A stretch of 64,000 nucleotides of DNA from Franconibacter helveticus LMG 23732 (GCF_000463115.2 NZ_AWFX01000054.1:62434-126433); one strand, 5' to 3'; counted from the first letter of the stretch, positions 1-9,408 are shown. Notes: a model not told the origin generated them from the sequence alone. Translations and numbers: made by a program.

Positions 1-342
1 CCGGTGCTGGTGCCGGCGATTATCTGGCTTTACTGGAGCGGCGACGCCACCTGGGGCATGGTGCTGCTGGCCTGGAGCGCCGTGGTCGGCACGCTGGATA
101 ACTTTATCCGGCCGGTGCTTATCCGCATGGGCGCCGATCTTCCAATGATTCTTATCCTTTCCGGCGTCATCGGCGGCCTTATCGCTTTCGGCATGATTGG
201 CCTGTTTATCGGCCCGGTGGTGCTGGCGGTCTCTTGGCGGCTTTACTCGGTGTGGGTTCACGAGGCGCCGCCGCCGCAAAGTTCGCCGGAAGAGGCCATG
301 GAAGTGCTGGAAGAGCCGGAAAACGAAGGCGCAGAAAAGTAA
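1..342 (+). CDS. ydiK: YdiK, AI-2E family membrane transporter (3' end only)
   Basis: The window opens inside this gene, so only the last 113 residues are visible. They show three hydrophobic segments and the typical end of the AI-2E/UPF0118 family: a conserved stretch NFIRPVLI at about residues 35-42, a glycine-rich membrane segment GLIAFGMIGLFIGPVVLA, then a charged cytoplasmic tail rich in Glu and Pro. The family comprises inner-membrane permeases; YdiK itself has no firmly established substrate. In E. coli ydiK lies just upstream of rprA, and the same arrangement is seen here, which supports the assignment. Family identity is secure; transport function is inferred from the family. Confidence 0.88.
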   Translation, partial: PVLVPAIIWLYWSGDATWGMVLLAWSAVVGTLDNFIRPVLIRMGADLPMILILSGVIGGLIAFGMIGLFIGPVVLAVSWRLYSVWVHEAPPPQSSPEEAMEVLEEPENEGAEK

Positions 343-476
343 TCAGCAGGCGGGGAAACCCGCCTTATTGTTAAGTTGTGCTTATCAATCGTAAACCACG
401 ACTTACTGGTCAGACCCTTAGGTTTCTTCTTTACAGCGGGTTTAACAACACAGATCATTCACCATTATTTAACTAT

Positions 477-492
477 TGAGACGAATCTGATC
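477..492 (+). promoter_or_regulatory. Candidate RcsB box of the rprA promoter
   Basis: The sequence TGAGACGAATCTGATC lies about 34-49 bases before the start of RprA. RprA is known to be activated by the Rcs phosphorelay, and this stretch resembles the RcsB site described for E. coli rprA. A sigma-S-type -10 (CTACTAT, 513-519) follows it. The match is from memory of the E. coli promoter. Confidence 0.5.
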
Positions 493-525
493 GACGTCAA
501 AACGGCAGATGCCTACTATAAAGTC

Positions 526-628
526 ACGGTTATAAATCAACCCCTTGATTTATAAACATGGAAATCCCCTGAGTGAAACGAATTGCTGTGTGTAGTCTTT
601 GCCCATCTCCCACGATGGGCTTTTTTTT
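526..628 (+). ncRNA. rprA: RprA small regulatory RNA
   Basis: RprA is an Hfq-dependent small RNA that activates translation of rpoS mRNA and acts on other targets such as csgD and ydaM; it is made in response to the Rcs envelope-stress relay. The sequence is almost the E. coli one: it begins ACGGTTATAAATCAA, contains the conserved core GGAAATCCCCTGAGTGAAAC, and ends with a terminator hairpin GCCCATCTCCCACGATGGGC followed by eight T residues. The first stem loop (ATAAATCAAccccTTGATTTAT) pairs perfectly. Position directly after ydiK matches E. coli. Start and end were set by likeness to the E. coli RNA and by the T-run. Confidence 0.95.
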
Positions 629-640
629 GTCCTTTTTTTG

Positions 641-3016
641 CTACTGGCTCACTTCGCAATGACTGAGCATTTTCCACTGCTGGCCCAGAATACGCGTCTC
701 GCCTGTCACCGTTACGGTCGCTGTTGCACGGATATCCGCGCTGGATGCGCCGACATGAATCTCAAATTCGCCCGGCTCGACAATACGCTCGCCGTCGCGG
801 CGGGTGAAGTTAAGCATATCAACCGGCAACGAGAAGGTAAGGCGCGCGCAGGCGCCTGCTTCCAGCGTCACGCGCTGAAAGGCTTTTAGCTCCTGCACCG
901 GCCGCACCATTGAGGCGACTTTATCGCGCACGTAAAGCTGCGCCACTTCGCTTCCCTTACGCTCGCCGCTGTTGGTAACGGTGACGGAAACGTTGATGAT
1001 GCCGTCGTCAACGGCAACCTCAGACTCCGCCAGCGTCAACGGGCTGTAATCGAATTGCGTCCAGCTCAGGCCGTAGCCGAACGGGTAGCGCGCGCCAAAA
1101 TGAAAGGCGTACGGCGTCCCTCCGCTTTTCAGCTTGTGGTTGTAGTAATAAGGCATCGCTCCGGCGCTTTTCGGCGCGGAAACCACCAGCCGCCCCTGCG
1201 GCTCCGCTTTTCCGCTAAGCACATCCGCGATGGCGTGACCGCCCTCCTGCCCCGGCGCCCAAGCCATCAGCAGCGCAGCAACGCGCGACTCCAGCCCGCC
1301 CAGGTGGTAAGGCCGCCCGCCGGTCATCACCACCACGACCGGTTTCCCTGTTTCCACCAGCGCCTCCAGCAGCTGTTGCTGCACGCCGGGCAGCGCCAGG
1401 CTGTCGGTATCGGACCCTTCGCCCACCGTACCGCTCTGAAAAAGCCCGGCGAGATCGCCGACAAACGCCAGCACCACATCGCTTTGCCGCGCCTGCTCCG
1501 CCGCCTGGGCGATTAAGCTCAGGTCGCGTGAAACCGGCGAGCTTTGCATCGGCTTGTTGCCGCTGTCACCCGGGAAAACAGGCGCCCCCGCCATGCGCTT
1601 CTCAATAATGTGACAGCCTTTGGCGTAACGCACGTTCGCTTCGCCCAGTTGCTCACGCAGCGCCTGTAGCGGCGTGGTCACTTGCGTGGTCTGCTCAAGC
1701 ATGTCGCTGATGATTAGATGCACCGGGAAGCTATAGCCGCTCAGCAGCGCCAGCGGATCGTCAGCCGTTGGCCCAATAACCGCTACCCTCTGGCCGGGGG
1801 CCAGCGGCAACGCGCCGCGGTTTTCCAGCAGCGTCAGCGAACGAGTCGCCACTTCGCGGGCTACGCTTCGCGCCTCGTCGCTTTGCAGCACCACGGCGTT
1901 TTCATCGGCATAAGGACGCTCGAAAAGGCCGAGACGGAATTTGTGCGCCAGCACGCGCCCGACTATTTCATCTATTTTTTCCATGCTGATAAGCCCGCGC
2001 TCTACTGCTTCCCCCAGATGGCGCGCGCAGTCGTCTTTCGGCAGCTCAATATCCAGCCCGGCGTTGCAGGCAAGCGCGATGGACTCCGCGCCGTCGTGCG
2101 AAACGCCGTGATGCTGGTGTAAAAGGCTGACGCCGCCGTAGTCGGCCACAATAAGGCCATCGAAGCCCCACTGGTTACGCAGCACCCCGGTGAGCAGGAA
2201 ATGGTCGCTGTGTCCTGGCTGGTTGTCGATATCGTGATAGGCAGGCATCACCGAACCGGCGTTCGCCAGTTTCACCGCCATCTCAAAGGGCAGCAGAAAA
2301 GTATCGTTAAGTTCGCAAAAGCCCAGGTGTACCGGCGCATGGTTGCGCGCCCCTTCGCTAAACGAATGACCGACATAATGTTTCAGCGTAGCGAGCAGGT
2401 CGCGAGATTTGCCCTGGAGCCCCTGTACGTAACGCGTGGCCATGACGCCCACCAGCCACGGATCTTCGCCAAAGGTCTCTTCGGTACGCCCCCAGCGTAC
2501 ATCGCGCGAGACATCCAGCACCGGCGCCAGCCCCTGGTGGCAACCCGTGGCGCGCGCCTCTGCGCCGATTGCCGCCGCGGCGCGCTCCACAAGCTCCGGA
2601 TCCCATGTCGAGCCATAGTTAAGCGAAGAAGGGAAAAGCGTGGCGTCTTTACAGAGCAGCCCGACTAAACACTCTTCGTGAAACATCGCCGGAATGCCGA
2701 GGCGCGTCTCTTCCACCAGCGTTTTTTGCAGCCGGTTAGCGGCGCGCACTCCCTCTTTCGCCTCTACGATATGTGTGCCGAGCGGCCGGGTTATTTGCCC
2801 TACGCCGCGCTGAAGCCGGGTGGCGAGATCCGCCTGTTCGCTCACGCCGGCGAAGTCGTCGCTCAGGTCGCTGCGCTCGCGATGGTTTCCCTCGGGGGAA
2901 AGGATGAGCCAGTAAGCGTGCATCTGGGCAAATTTCTCCTCCGGCGTCATACGCGCCAGCAGGTCTGCCACGCGCTCGTTTACCGGGCGCTGCGGATCTT
3001 TATAAATCTCGGTCAT
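641..3016 (-). CDS. Cytoplasmic glycoside hydrolase family 3 enzyme (beta-glucosidase/beta-xylosidase type)
   Basis: A 791-residue GH3 enzyme expected to remove terminal beta-linked glucose or xylose from oligosaccharides or glycosides. The N-terminal TIM-barrel domain starts with the family hallmark RMTPEEKFAQM; KHY (about 212-214) and the nucleophile region GFDGLIVADYGG, with Asp292 as the likely nucleophile, follow. The alpha/beta sandwich domain lies at about 390-640 and a fibronectin type III-like domain closes the protein. There is no signal peptide, unlike periplasmic BglX, so it should act in the cytoplasm on sugars imported by the adjacent symporter. The start codon lies 3 bases after the transporter stop, with AGGAGTAACTG as ribosome site, so the two are co-transcribed and probably coupled. 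The exact substrate cannot be read from the sequence. Confidence 0.87.
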   Translation of the reverse strand: MTEIYKDPQRPVNERVADLLARMTPEEKFAQMHAYWLILSPEGNHRERSDLSDDFAGVSEQADLATRLQRGVGQITRPLGTHIVEAKEGVRAANRLQKTLVEETRLGIPAMFHEECLVGLLCKDATLFPSSLNYGSTWDPELVERAAAAIGAEARATGCHQGLAPVLDVSRDVRWGRTEETFGEDPWLVGVMATRYVQGLQGKSRDLLATLKHYVGHSFSEGARNHAPVHLGFCELNDTFLLPFEMAVKLANAGSVMPAYHDIDNQPGHSDHFLLTGVLRNQWGFDGLIVADYGGVSLLHQHHGVSHDGAESIALACNAGLDIELPKDDCARHLGEAVERGLISMEKIDEIVGRVLAHKFRLGLFERPYADENAVVLQSDEARSVAREVATRSLTLLENRGALPLAPGQRVAVIGPTADDPLALLSGYSFPVHLIISDMLEQTTQVTTPLQALREQLGEANVRYAKGCHIIEKRMAGAPVFPGDSGNKPMQSSPVSRDLSLIAQAAEQARQSDVVLAFVGDLAGLFQSGTVGEGSDTDSLALPGVQQQLLEALVETGKPVVVVMTGGRPYHLGGLESRVAALLMAWAPGQEGGHAIADVLSGKAEPQGRLVVSAPKSAGAMPYYYNHKLKSGGTPYAFHFGARYPFGYGLSWTQFDYSPLTLAESEVAVDDGIINVSVTVTNSGERKGSEVAQLYVRDKVASMVRPVQELKAFQRVTLEAGACARLTFSLPVDMLNFTRRDGERIVEPGEFEIHVGASSADIRATATVTVTGETRILGQQWKMLSHCEVSQ

Positions 3017-3019
3017 CAG

Positions 3020-4408
3020 TTACTCCTGTACAGCGGGGTTGAGTGACGAGGTTTCTTCGCGGGTTTTGCGCTTGCGGGCCAGCGCCCCGGCGATATCGGC
3101 TACGCGGCGGCTGCTGAGTTTGTAAAAACAGAGCAGCAGCGCCATGCAAAGGAAAAGCGCGCAAGGGATCAGCGTAAACAGCGCATTGATGGTGGTCAGC
3201 ACGGTAGCGCTCTGCGCGGTCTGGTTGGGCAGGTAATCAACCATGCCCAGCACCCACCCGACAACAGCGCCGCCCAGCGCCAGGCCAAATTTGATGGCGA
3301 ACAGCGCGGTGGAGAAAACCAGCCCGTCGAGACGCCGCCCGCTGCGGTGCTCCTCGTAGTCCACAACATCAGAGAACATGGTCCATTGCAGGGGGGTCGT
3401 CAGGTTCTGGATAAAGCTGAAAACAATATTTATGGTGAATATGAGCCAGACAGCGGAAGGCGGGATAAAAAAGATCGCCGCCGCCAGCGCCACAAAGCTA
3501 ATTATGGTCCACTGATAGGCGCGCACGCGGTCGAATTTCCCCAGCAGACGCTCTGATAATAAGGCGCCGGATAAATTCGCCACCATGCCGGAAACAATAA
3601 ACGCAAAGACTAAATCGGGGCGCAGCATGACGTATTTGACGTAATACATGGTGGCGGAGCCACGCGTCACCACTGCGGTTAATAATAAAACGTTAAAGAC
3701 AAAAATAATCCGCCACTGGCTGTTGGCCGTCAGCAGCTTTAAATCTTTAAGCAGTGAAGCGGAATTATCATTGCCTGGCGCATAGCGCTCGCGGGTCATG
3801 AAGAAACAGCAGTAAAAAAGCACGACGCCTAATAACCCCATTAACCCCATGGCGAAGAAATAGCCCTTTTGCGGGTTGCCGTCGCCAAGCCACTCCACCA
3901 GCGGCAAGGCGATCACTGTGACAATCAGGCCGCCGATAAACGACAGCCCAAAGCGCCAGGATTGTAGCGAGTGGCGTTCGCGCGGGTTAAGCGTCAGCGC
4001 GCCGGGCATGGCGCAGTAAGGCACGTTGATTGCCGAATAGACAAGGCTCAGCAGGCTGTAGGTAGCGCAGGCGTAAACGATTTTCAGCGTCGGGCTAAGG
4101 GGCGGCACATAGAATGTCAGCAGGCAGCTAACGCCAAAGGGGATCGCGAACCAGAGCAGCCACGGGCGAAAGCGGCCGTGGCGCGTTTGCGTGCGATCCA
4201 CCAGCGCGCCGATGCAGGGGTCAATAAAGGCGTCGATGACCCGCACCAGTAAAAACATGGTGCCCATAATAGCGGCGGGAAGGCCGAATATATCGGTATA
4301 GAAATAAGCGAGAAATAAGGTTGCGGTTTGCCAGACCAGCGCGCTGGCCATATCGCCAAGCCCGTAGCCTATTTTATCTTTGGTAGTCAGCACAGAGGAG
4401 AGCGTCAT
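3020..4408 (-). CDS. GPH-family sugar:cation symporter
   Basis: A 462-residue inner-membrane protein with about 12 hydrophobic segments. It belongs to the glycoside-pentoside-hexuronide:cation symporter family (MelB, YicJ, XynP): it begins with the characteristic KIGYGLGDMASALVW, and has the D-(R/K)-RHGRFRPWLL type loop (RTQTRHGRFRPWLLW, about 73-87) and the late motif DVVDYEEHRSGRR. No C-terminal EIIA domain is present. It is the first gene of a two-gene operon with the downstream GH3 hydrolase and so probably imports the glycoside or xylo/gluco-oligosaccharide which that enzyme cleaves. No dedicated regulator gene is adjacent. Family assignment is firm; substrate is inference. Confidence 0.88.
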   Translation of the reverse strand: MTLSSVLTTKDKIGYGLGDMASALVWQTATLFLAYFYTDIFGLPAAIMGTMFLLVRVIDAFIDPCIGALVDRTQTRHGRFRPWLLWFAIPFGVSCLLTFYVPPLSPTLKIVYACATYSLLSLVYSAINVPYCAMPGALTLNPRERHSLQSWRFGLSFIGGLIVTVIALPLVEWLGDGNPQKGYFFAMGLMGLLGVVLFYCCFFMTRERYAPGNDNSASLLKDLKLLTANSQWRIIFVFNVLLLTAVVTRGSATMYYVKYVMLRPDLVFAFIVSGMVANLSGALLSERLLGKFDRVRAYQWTIISFVALAAAIFFIPPSAVWLIFTINIVFSFIQNLTTPLQWTMFSDVVDYEEHRSGRRLDGLVFSTALFAIKFGLALGGAVVGWVLGMVDYLPNQTAQSATVLTTINALFTLIPCALFLCMALLLCFYKLSSRRVADIAGALARKRKTREETSSLNPAVQE

Positions 4409-4589
4409 TATTATTTGCCTTTTATCAGGTTAAAATTATTCAACCCGCACACCAACAGACCGTGCGATGTGAGGCTAAGTATTAATAAGCCCAGGCCGCG
4501 CAACAATTGCTGTAATTACCAGACAGATTACGTTTTTTTGCTTTTTCTCCTGACTGTGAGCTGGCGCAAATATATAAACGCGATAAATA

Positions 4590-4616
4590 AAAAAAGCCCG
4601 CATTGCGCGGGCTTTT
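4590..4616 (-). terminator. Rho-independent terminator after ppsA
   Basis: On the minus strand a hairpin AAGCCCGCGCAATGCGGGCTT is followed by a run of T residues, 13 bases beyond the ppsA stop codon. Confidence 0.85.
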
Positions 4617-4629
4617 CTCAACACTTACG

Positions 4630-7008
4630 TTACTTGTTCAGTTCGGCAAGGCTAAGCCAGGTTTGCACCACGGTATCGGGGTTCAGGGAAAGGCTGTCGA
4701 TCCCCTCTTCCATAAGCCAGGCGGCGAAATCTTCGTGATCTGACGGCCCCTGGCCGCAGATACCGACATATTTGCCCTCTTTTTTCGCCGCGCGGATAGC
4801 CATGGAAAGCAGCGCTTTTACCGCCTCGTTGCGTTCGTCAAAGAGTTCAGATACGACGCCGGAGTCGCGGTCAAGACCGAGCGTCAACTGAGTCATATCG
4901 TTAGAGCCGATGGAGAAGCCGTCGAAGTGCTCAAGGAATTGCTCCGCCAGCAGGGCGTTAGACGGAATTTCACACATCATAATGACTTTCAGCCCGTCCT
5001 CGCCGCGCTTAAGCCCCTGACGCGCCAGCTCGTCCACCACGGCTTTCGCCTGCTCTACGGTGCGCACAAACGGGATCATGATCTCCACGTTAGTCAGCCC
5101 CATCTCGTTACGCACGCGTTTAACCGCTTCACACTCCAGCGCGAAGCAGTCGCGGAAGCTGTCTGAGACATAGCGGCCTGCGCCGCGAAAGCCGAGCATC
5201 GGGTTCTCTTCGTCCGGCTCGTAACGCTCGCCGCCCACCAGGTTGGCGTATTCATTCGATTTGAAGTCGGACAGGCGCACGATAACCCGTTTTGGCCAGA
5301 ACGCCGCGCCAAGCGTCGCGATCCCTTCCGTCAGGCGGCCGACATAAAATTCGCGCGGTGAGTCGTAACCTTTCATCATTTCGCGAATTTCGTTTTGCAG
5401 GCCCGCTTCCTGCTGGTCAAACTCCAGGAGCGCGCGAGGATGCACGCCGATCATACGGTTGATGATGAACTCAAGGCGCGCCAGCCCTACCCCTTCGTTA
5501 GGCAGGCAGGCAAAGTCAAACGCGCGGTCCGGGTTGCCGACGTTCATCATTATTTTCAGCGGCAGGTCTGGCATGGTGTCGACGCTTGAGCTTTTGACGC
5601 TGAAATCGAGTAGCTCGGCGTACACGTAGCCAGTATCGCCCTCGGCGCAGGAAACGGTGACGTTTTCGCCATCTTTCAGCCGTTCGGTGGCGTCGCCGCA
5701 GCCTACAACCGCCGGAATGCCCAACTCGCGGGCGATAATCGCCGCATGGCAGGTGCGCCCGCCGCGGTTAGTCACAATCGCCGCCGCTTTTTTCATGATC
5801 GGCTCCCAGTCCGGGTCGGTCATGTCGGTGACCAGCACATCGCCTGGCTCAATGCGGTTCATCTCGCTGATGTCATGGATGACTTTCACTGCGCCCGCCC
5901 CGATCCGGTGGCCGATTGCGCGGCCCTCCGCCACGATTTTCCCCTGCGAATGCAGCTGATAGCGCTCCATGACCTGCCCGCGGGAACGCACGGTTTCCGG
6001 GCGCGCCTGGACGATAAACAGCTTGCCGGTATGGCCATCTTTAGCCCATTCGATGTCCATCGGGCGGCCATAATGTTTTTCAATCTGCACCGCCTGCTTC
6101 GCCAGCTCCTGCACCTCGTCAGGGGTAATGCAGTAGCGATCGCGGTCAGTTTGCGGCACATCCTCAATGCGCACCTGCTTGCCGTGCTCCTGGGTTTCGC
6201 CATAAACCATACGGATTTTTTTCGACCCCAGCGTGCGGCGCACAATCGCCGGGCGTCCCGCTTCCAGCCCCGGTTTATGCACGTAAAACTCATCCGGGTT
6301 GACGGCGCCCTGCACCACCATTTCGCCAAGGCCGTACGCAGCGGTAATAAATACCACCTGATCAAAGCCCGATTCGGTATCGATGGAGAACATTACGCCG
6401 GAAGCGGCGAGATCGGAACGCACCATGCGCTGAACGCCAGCCGAAAGCGCGACGCCGCGATGATCGTAACCCTGATGCACGCGATACGAGATAGCGCGGT
6501 CGTTAAACAGCGAGGCGAAGACATGCTTCACCGCCACCATGACCGCGTCGATGCCCTGCACGTTGAGGAAGGTTTCCTGCTGGCCGGCGAAAGAGGCGTC
6601 CGGCATATCTTCTGCCGTGGCGGAGGAGCGTACGGCAAACGACGCTTCGGCGTCGTCGGCGGAAAGCTGCTCGTAAGCGTCGCGGATAGCCTCTTCCAGC
6701 TCGGGCTGGAAAGGTGTGTCGATGATCCACTGACGGATCTGCGCGCCCGCTTTCGCAAGCTCTGACACATCGTCAATGTCGGTTTTATCCAGCAGTTCAT
6801 AAATGCGCTGGTTGACGCCGCTCTGGTCGAGGAACAGGTTAAACGCCTCGGCAGTGGTGGCAAATCCATTCGGTACGGAGACGCCCATGCCGGAGAGGTT
6901 AGTAATCATTTCACCCAGGGAGGCATTTTTGCCCCCAACTCTGTCTACATCATTCATGCCGAGTTGGTTGTACCAAAGCACCAGCGGTGACGAGCCATTG
7001 TTGGTCAT
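4630..7008 (-). CDS. ppsA: Phosphoenolpyruvate synthase
   Basis: PpsA converts pyruvate + ATP + water to PEP + AMP + phosphate, which allows gluconeogenic growth on three-carbon compounds. The 792-residue protein has the three expected parts: an N-terminal ATP-binding domain (NASLGEM and the [20 protein letters not shown] motif), the phosphohistidine swivelling domain with [12 protein letters not shown] (catalytic His near 421), and the C-terminal PEP-binding barrel with [16 protein letters not shown]. The start at 7008 (MTNNGSS) is preferred over an upstream in-frame ATG because AAGGATTGTTCG precedes it and the length equals E. coli PpsA. It is divergent from ppsR, whose product switches PpsA on and off. 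A Cra operator lies upstream. Confidence 0.98.
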   Translation of the reverse strand: MTNNGSSPLVLWYNQLGMNDVDRVGGKNASLGEMITNLSGMGVSVPNGFATTAEAFNLFLDQSGVNQRIYELLDKTDIDDVSELAKAGAQIRQWIIDTPFQPELEEAIRDAYEQLSADDAEASFAVRSSATAEDMPDASFAGQQETFLNVQGIDAVMVAVKHVFASLFNDRAISYRVHQGYDHRGVALSAGVQRMVRSDLAASGVMFSIDTESGFDQVVFITAAYGLGEMVVQGAVNPDEFYVHKPGLEAGRPAIVRRTLGSKKIRMVYGETQEHGKQVRIEDVPQTDRDRYCITPDEVQELAKQAVQIEKHYGRPMDIEWAKDGHTGKLFIVQARPETVRSRGQVMERYQLHSQGKIVAEGRAIGHRIGAGAVKVIHDISEMNRIEPGDVLVTDMTDPDWEPIMKKAAAIVTNRGGRTCHAAIIARELGIPAVVGCGDATERLKDGENVTVSCAEGDTGYVYAELLDFSVKSSSVDTMPDLPLKIMMNVGNPDRAFDFACLPNEGVGLARLEFIINRMIGVHPRALLEFDQQEAGLQNEIREMMKGYDSPREFYVGRLTEGIATLGAAFWPKRVIVRLSDFKSNEYANLVGGERYEPDEENPMLGFRGAGRYVSDSFRDCFALECEAVKRVRNEMGLTNVEIMIPFVRTVEQAKAVVDELARQGLKRGEDGLKVIMMCEIPSNALLAEQFLEHFDGFSIGSNDMTQLTLGLDRDSGVVSELFDERNEAVKALLSMAIRAAKKEGKYVGICGQGPSDHEDFAAWLMEEGIDSLSLNPDTVVQTWLSLAELNK

Positions 7009-7095
7009 CGAACAATCCTTTTGTGATATATGAACGGGGATACGAAACACCTGACAACAAATTTAGTCTGGCATATTTATTCCGCAGCGAAAAAC

Positions 7096-7111
7096 GGTGA
7101 ATCGTTCAAGC
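7096..7111 (-). promoter_or_regulatory. Cra (FruR) operator of ppsA
   Basis: GGTGAATCGTTCAAGC on the plus strand fits the Cra consensus TGAAWCGWTTCA in its left half and, as I recall it, equals the E. coli ppsA Cra site. Cra activates ppsA when fructose-1-phosphate / fructose-1,6-bisphosphate is low. The site is about 90 bases before the ppsA start, with a plausible -10 (GACTAAAT) between them. Confidence 0.7.
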
Positions 7112-7364
7112 ATATTAAATTTTTTAATTTTCAGACCACTTACCATTAATTTCAGACCACTTTTCGTACTAATTCTAAGCTATTGATTAAGAAGAAATCA
7201 TTATTAAAATAAAGGATTATCTGCCGCTTCGAAAAATTGAATGGTGGTTTTCATTAATTATAAAAACCCCGTTTCATTTTATAAAAATGAGATAATCGCT
7301 ATGCTTTGGCCTGCGGATTTAAATTATGCTTAGGCCGGTTCTTAACTCATTCAGGATGCAGGCA
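7112..7364. other. Divergent ppsA-ppsR intergenic region
   Basis: AT-rich DNA between the two divergent genes. It contains a near-direct repeat TTTCAGACCACTT at 7130-7143 and 7150-7162 and must hold the ppsR promoter. No open frame or structured RNA was recognised. Confidence 0.5.
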
Positions 7365-8198
7365 ATGGACAATGTGGTTGATCGTCATGTTTTTTATATT
7401 TCCGATGGCACCGCCATAACCGCGGAAGTGCTGGGCCATGCGGTGATGTCGCAATTTCCGGTTTCTATCAACAGCATTACCCTGCCTTTTGTGGAAAACG
7501 AGAGCCGCGCCCGGGCGGTGAAAGAGCAGATCGACGCCATTTTTCAGCAAACCGGCCTGCGCCCGCTGGTGTTTTTTTCTATTGTCCTGCCGGAAGTGCG
7601 CGCCATCATTTTGCAAAGCGAAGGGTTTTGCCAGGATATTGTCCAGGCGCTGGTCGCCCCGCTACAGCAGGAGCTAAAGCTGGACCCAACCCCGGTGGCG
7701 CACCGTACCCACGGGTTAACGGCGGGCAACCTGATGCGCTACGACGCCCGTATCGCCGCGATCGATTACACGCTCGCCCATGATGACGGCATTTCGTTGC
7801 GCAACCTCGACCAGGCGCAGGTGATCCTGCTTGGTGTTTCCCGCTGCGGCAAAACGCCCACCAGCCTTTATCTTGCAATGCAGTTCGGCATTCGTGCGGC
7901 AAACTACCCGTTTATTGCCGACGACATGGATAACCTGACGCTGCCTGCAGCGCTGCGCCCGCTCCAGCACAAGCTTTTTGGCCTGACCATCAGCCCGGAG
8001 CGGCTGGCGGCTATCCGGGAAGAGCGTCGCGAAAACAGCCGTTACGCCTCAATGCGCCAGTGCCGGATGGAGATTTCTGAAGTGGAAGCGCTTTACCGCA
8101 AGCACCAGATCCCCTACCTCAACAGCACGAACTTTTCGGTAGAAGAACTGGCGACCAAAATCCTCGATATTATGAAGCTGAGTCGACGCATGTACTAG
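7365..8198 (+). CDS. ppsR: PEP synthase regulatory protein (kinase/pyrophosphorylase)
   Basis: PpsR is a bifunctional DUF299 enzyme. It inactivates PpsA by ADP-dependent phosphorylation of a threonine next to the catalytic histidine and reactivates it by phosphate-dependent dephosphorylation. The protein (277 residues, the same as E. coli) starts [19 protein letters not shown]; a P-loop-like motif [11 protein letters not shown] lies at about 151-161. The start at 7365 is chosen because homologues begin MDN(A/V)VDRHVF, although the frame is open 13 codons further upstream. Its stop codon TAG is part of the TrpR operator of the next gene, aroH. Confidence 0.97.
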   Translation: MDNVVDRHVFYISDGTAITAEVLGHAVMSQFPVSINSITLPFVENESRARAVKEQIDAIFQQTGLRPLVFFSIVLPEVRAIILQSEGFCQDIVQALVAPLQQELKLDPTPVAHRTHGLTAGNLMRYDARIAAIDYTLAHDDGISLRNLDQAQVILLGVSRCGKTPTSLYLAMQFGIRAANYPFIADDMDNLTLPAALRPLQHKLFGLTISPERLAAIREERRENSRYASMRQCRMEISEVEALYRKHQIPYLNSTNFSVEELATKILDIMKLSRRMY

Positions 8199-8209
8199 CA
8201 AGCTAGTTC
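8192..8209 (+). promoter_or_regulatory. TrpR operator of aroH
   Basis: GTACTAGCAAGCTAGTTC is a near-palindrome matching the Trp repressor consensus GTACTAGTTAACTAGTAC at 14 of 18 positions, including both CTAG cores. It overlaps the stop codon of ppsR (8196-8198) and the probable -35 region of the aroH promoter; a -10-like TATGGT is at 8225-8230. TrpR is known to repress aroH in E. coli. Confidence 0.85.
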
Positions 8210-8352
8210 AACGGTGCGATAATTTATGGTAAGGTCTCGTTCATCTGGCTGATAATCTTTCTCGTTTCTTGAAATCAGACGTGATTCGTTTATCGTGATG
8301 GCCATCACTTTCCGGCGCTGTGGCCGGAAAGCAACCACTTTCGAGACACCCA

Positions 8353-9399
8353 ATGAATAAAACCGATGAACTGCGCACGGCGCGCATCGACACGCTTGTC
8401 ACGCCGCAGGAGCTGGCGCAACGCTATCCCGTCACGCCCGAAATGGCGGAACATGTCACCGGCGCGCGCCGCCGTATCGAAAAAATCCTTAATGGCGAAG
8501 ATAACCGCCTGCTGGTGGTGATTGGGCCTTGCTCAATCCACGATCTTTCCGCTGCCGTAGAGTATGCCGGGCGGCTAAAGCCACTGCGCGAGAAGTATCA
8601 GGCGCAGCTTGAAATCGTGATGCGGACGTACTTTGAGAAACCGCGTACCGTGGTGGGCTGGAAAGGCCTTATCTCAGACCCGGACCTTAATGGCAGTTAC
8701 CGGGTAAACCATGGCATTGAGCTCGCCCGCCGTCTGCTGGTGCAGATTAACGCGCTTGGCGTTCCCACCGCCACGGAGTTTCTGGATATGGTGACCGGCC
8801 AGTATATTGCCGACCTGATTAGCTGGGGCGCTATCGGCGCGCGCACCACAGAGAGCCAGATCCACCGGGAAATGGCCTCGGCCCTCTCCTGCCCCGTGGG
8901 CTTTAAAAACGGGACTGACGGCAACACCCGTATCGCCGTCGACGCCATTCGTGCTTCCCGCGCCAGCCATATGTTTCTGTCGCCTGACAAACATGGCCGC
9001 ATGACGATTTATCAGACCAGCGGCAATCCATACGGTCATATCATCATGCGCGGCGGTAAACAGCCGAACTACCATGAGACGGATATCGCCGCCGCCTGCG
9101 CGACGCTGCGCGAATTTAATCTGCCGGAGCGGCTGGTGGTTGATTTCAGCCATGGCAACTGCCAGAAACAGCACCGCCGTCAGCTGGAGGTGTGCGAAGA
9201 GATTTGCCGCCAGCTGCGCGCCGGTTCGCAGGGCATCGCAGGGGTAATGGTGGAAAGCTTCATTAAAGAAGGCGCCCAGCCTGTCGCCGCCGGGCAGCCG
9301 CTGGTGTATGGTCAATCGATTACCGACCCGTGCCTCGGCTGGGAAGAGAGCGAAGCGCTGCTCGCCATGCTTGCAGAGGCAATGCAAAGCCGGGCCTGA
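8353..9399 (+). CDS. aroH: 3-deoxy-7-phosphoheptulonate synthase, tryptophan-sensitive (DAHP synthase)
   Basis: AroH condenses PEP with erythrose 4-phosphate to DAHP, the first step of aromatic amino acid synthesis. At 348 residues it equals E. coli AroH and starts MNKTDELRTARID. Family motifs are visible: VVIGPCSIHD, GLISDPDLNGSY, IGARTTESQIHREMASALSCPVGFKNGTDGN, and VDFSHGNCQKQHRRQ. The tryptophan-regulated isozyme assignment rests on the N-terminal sequence, the ppsR-aroH order and the TrpR operator upstream. The upstream in-frame ATG at 8320 would add 11 residues not found in homologues. A bidirectional terminator follows. Confidence 0.97.
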   Translation: MNKTDELRTARIDTLVTPQELAQRYPVTPEMAEHVTGARRRIEKILNGEDNRLLVVIGPCSIHDLSAAVEYAGRLKPLREKYQAQLEIVMRTYFEKPRTVVGWKGLISDPDLNGSYRVNHGIELARRLLVQINALGVPTATEFLDMVTGQYIADLISWGAIGARTTESQIHREMASALSCPVGFKNGTDGNTRIAVDAIRASRASHMFLSPDKHGRMTIYQTSGNPYGHIIMRGGKQPNYHETDIAAACATLREFNLPERLVVDFSHGNCQKQHRRQLEVCEEICRQLRAGSQGIAGVMVESFIKEGAQPVAAGQPLVYGQSITDPCLGWEESEALLAMLAEAMQSRA

Positions 9400-9408
9400 T
9401 CCCACGTT

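Noticed and set aside
4409-4589. A CRP site upstream of the GPH symporter gene
   Set aside because: A TGTGA half-site near 4466 has no matching second half at the right spacing, so it was not annotated.
5746-6765. A 339-codon open frame on the plus strand across ppsA
   Set aside because: It is antisense to a fully conserved ppsA. The GC-rich third positions of the real gene remove stop codons from this frame; the translated product has no family motif.
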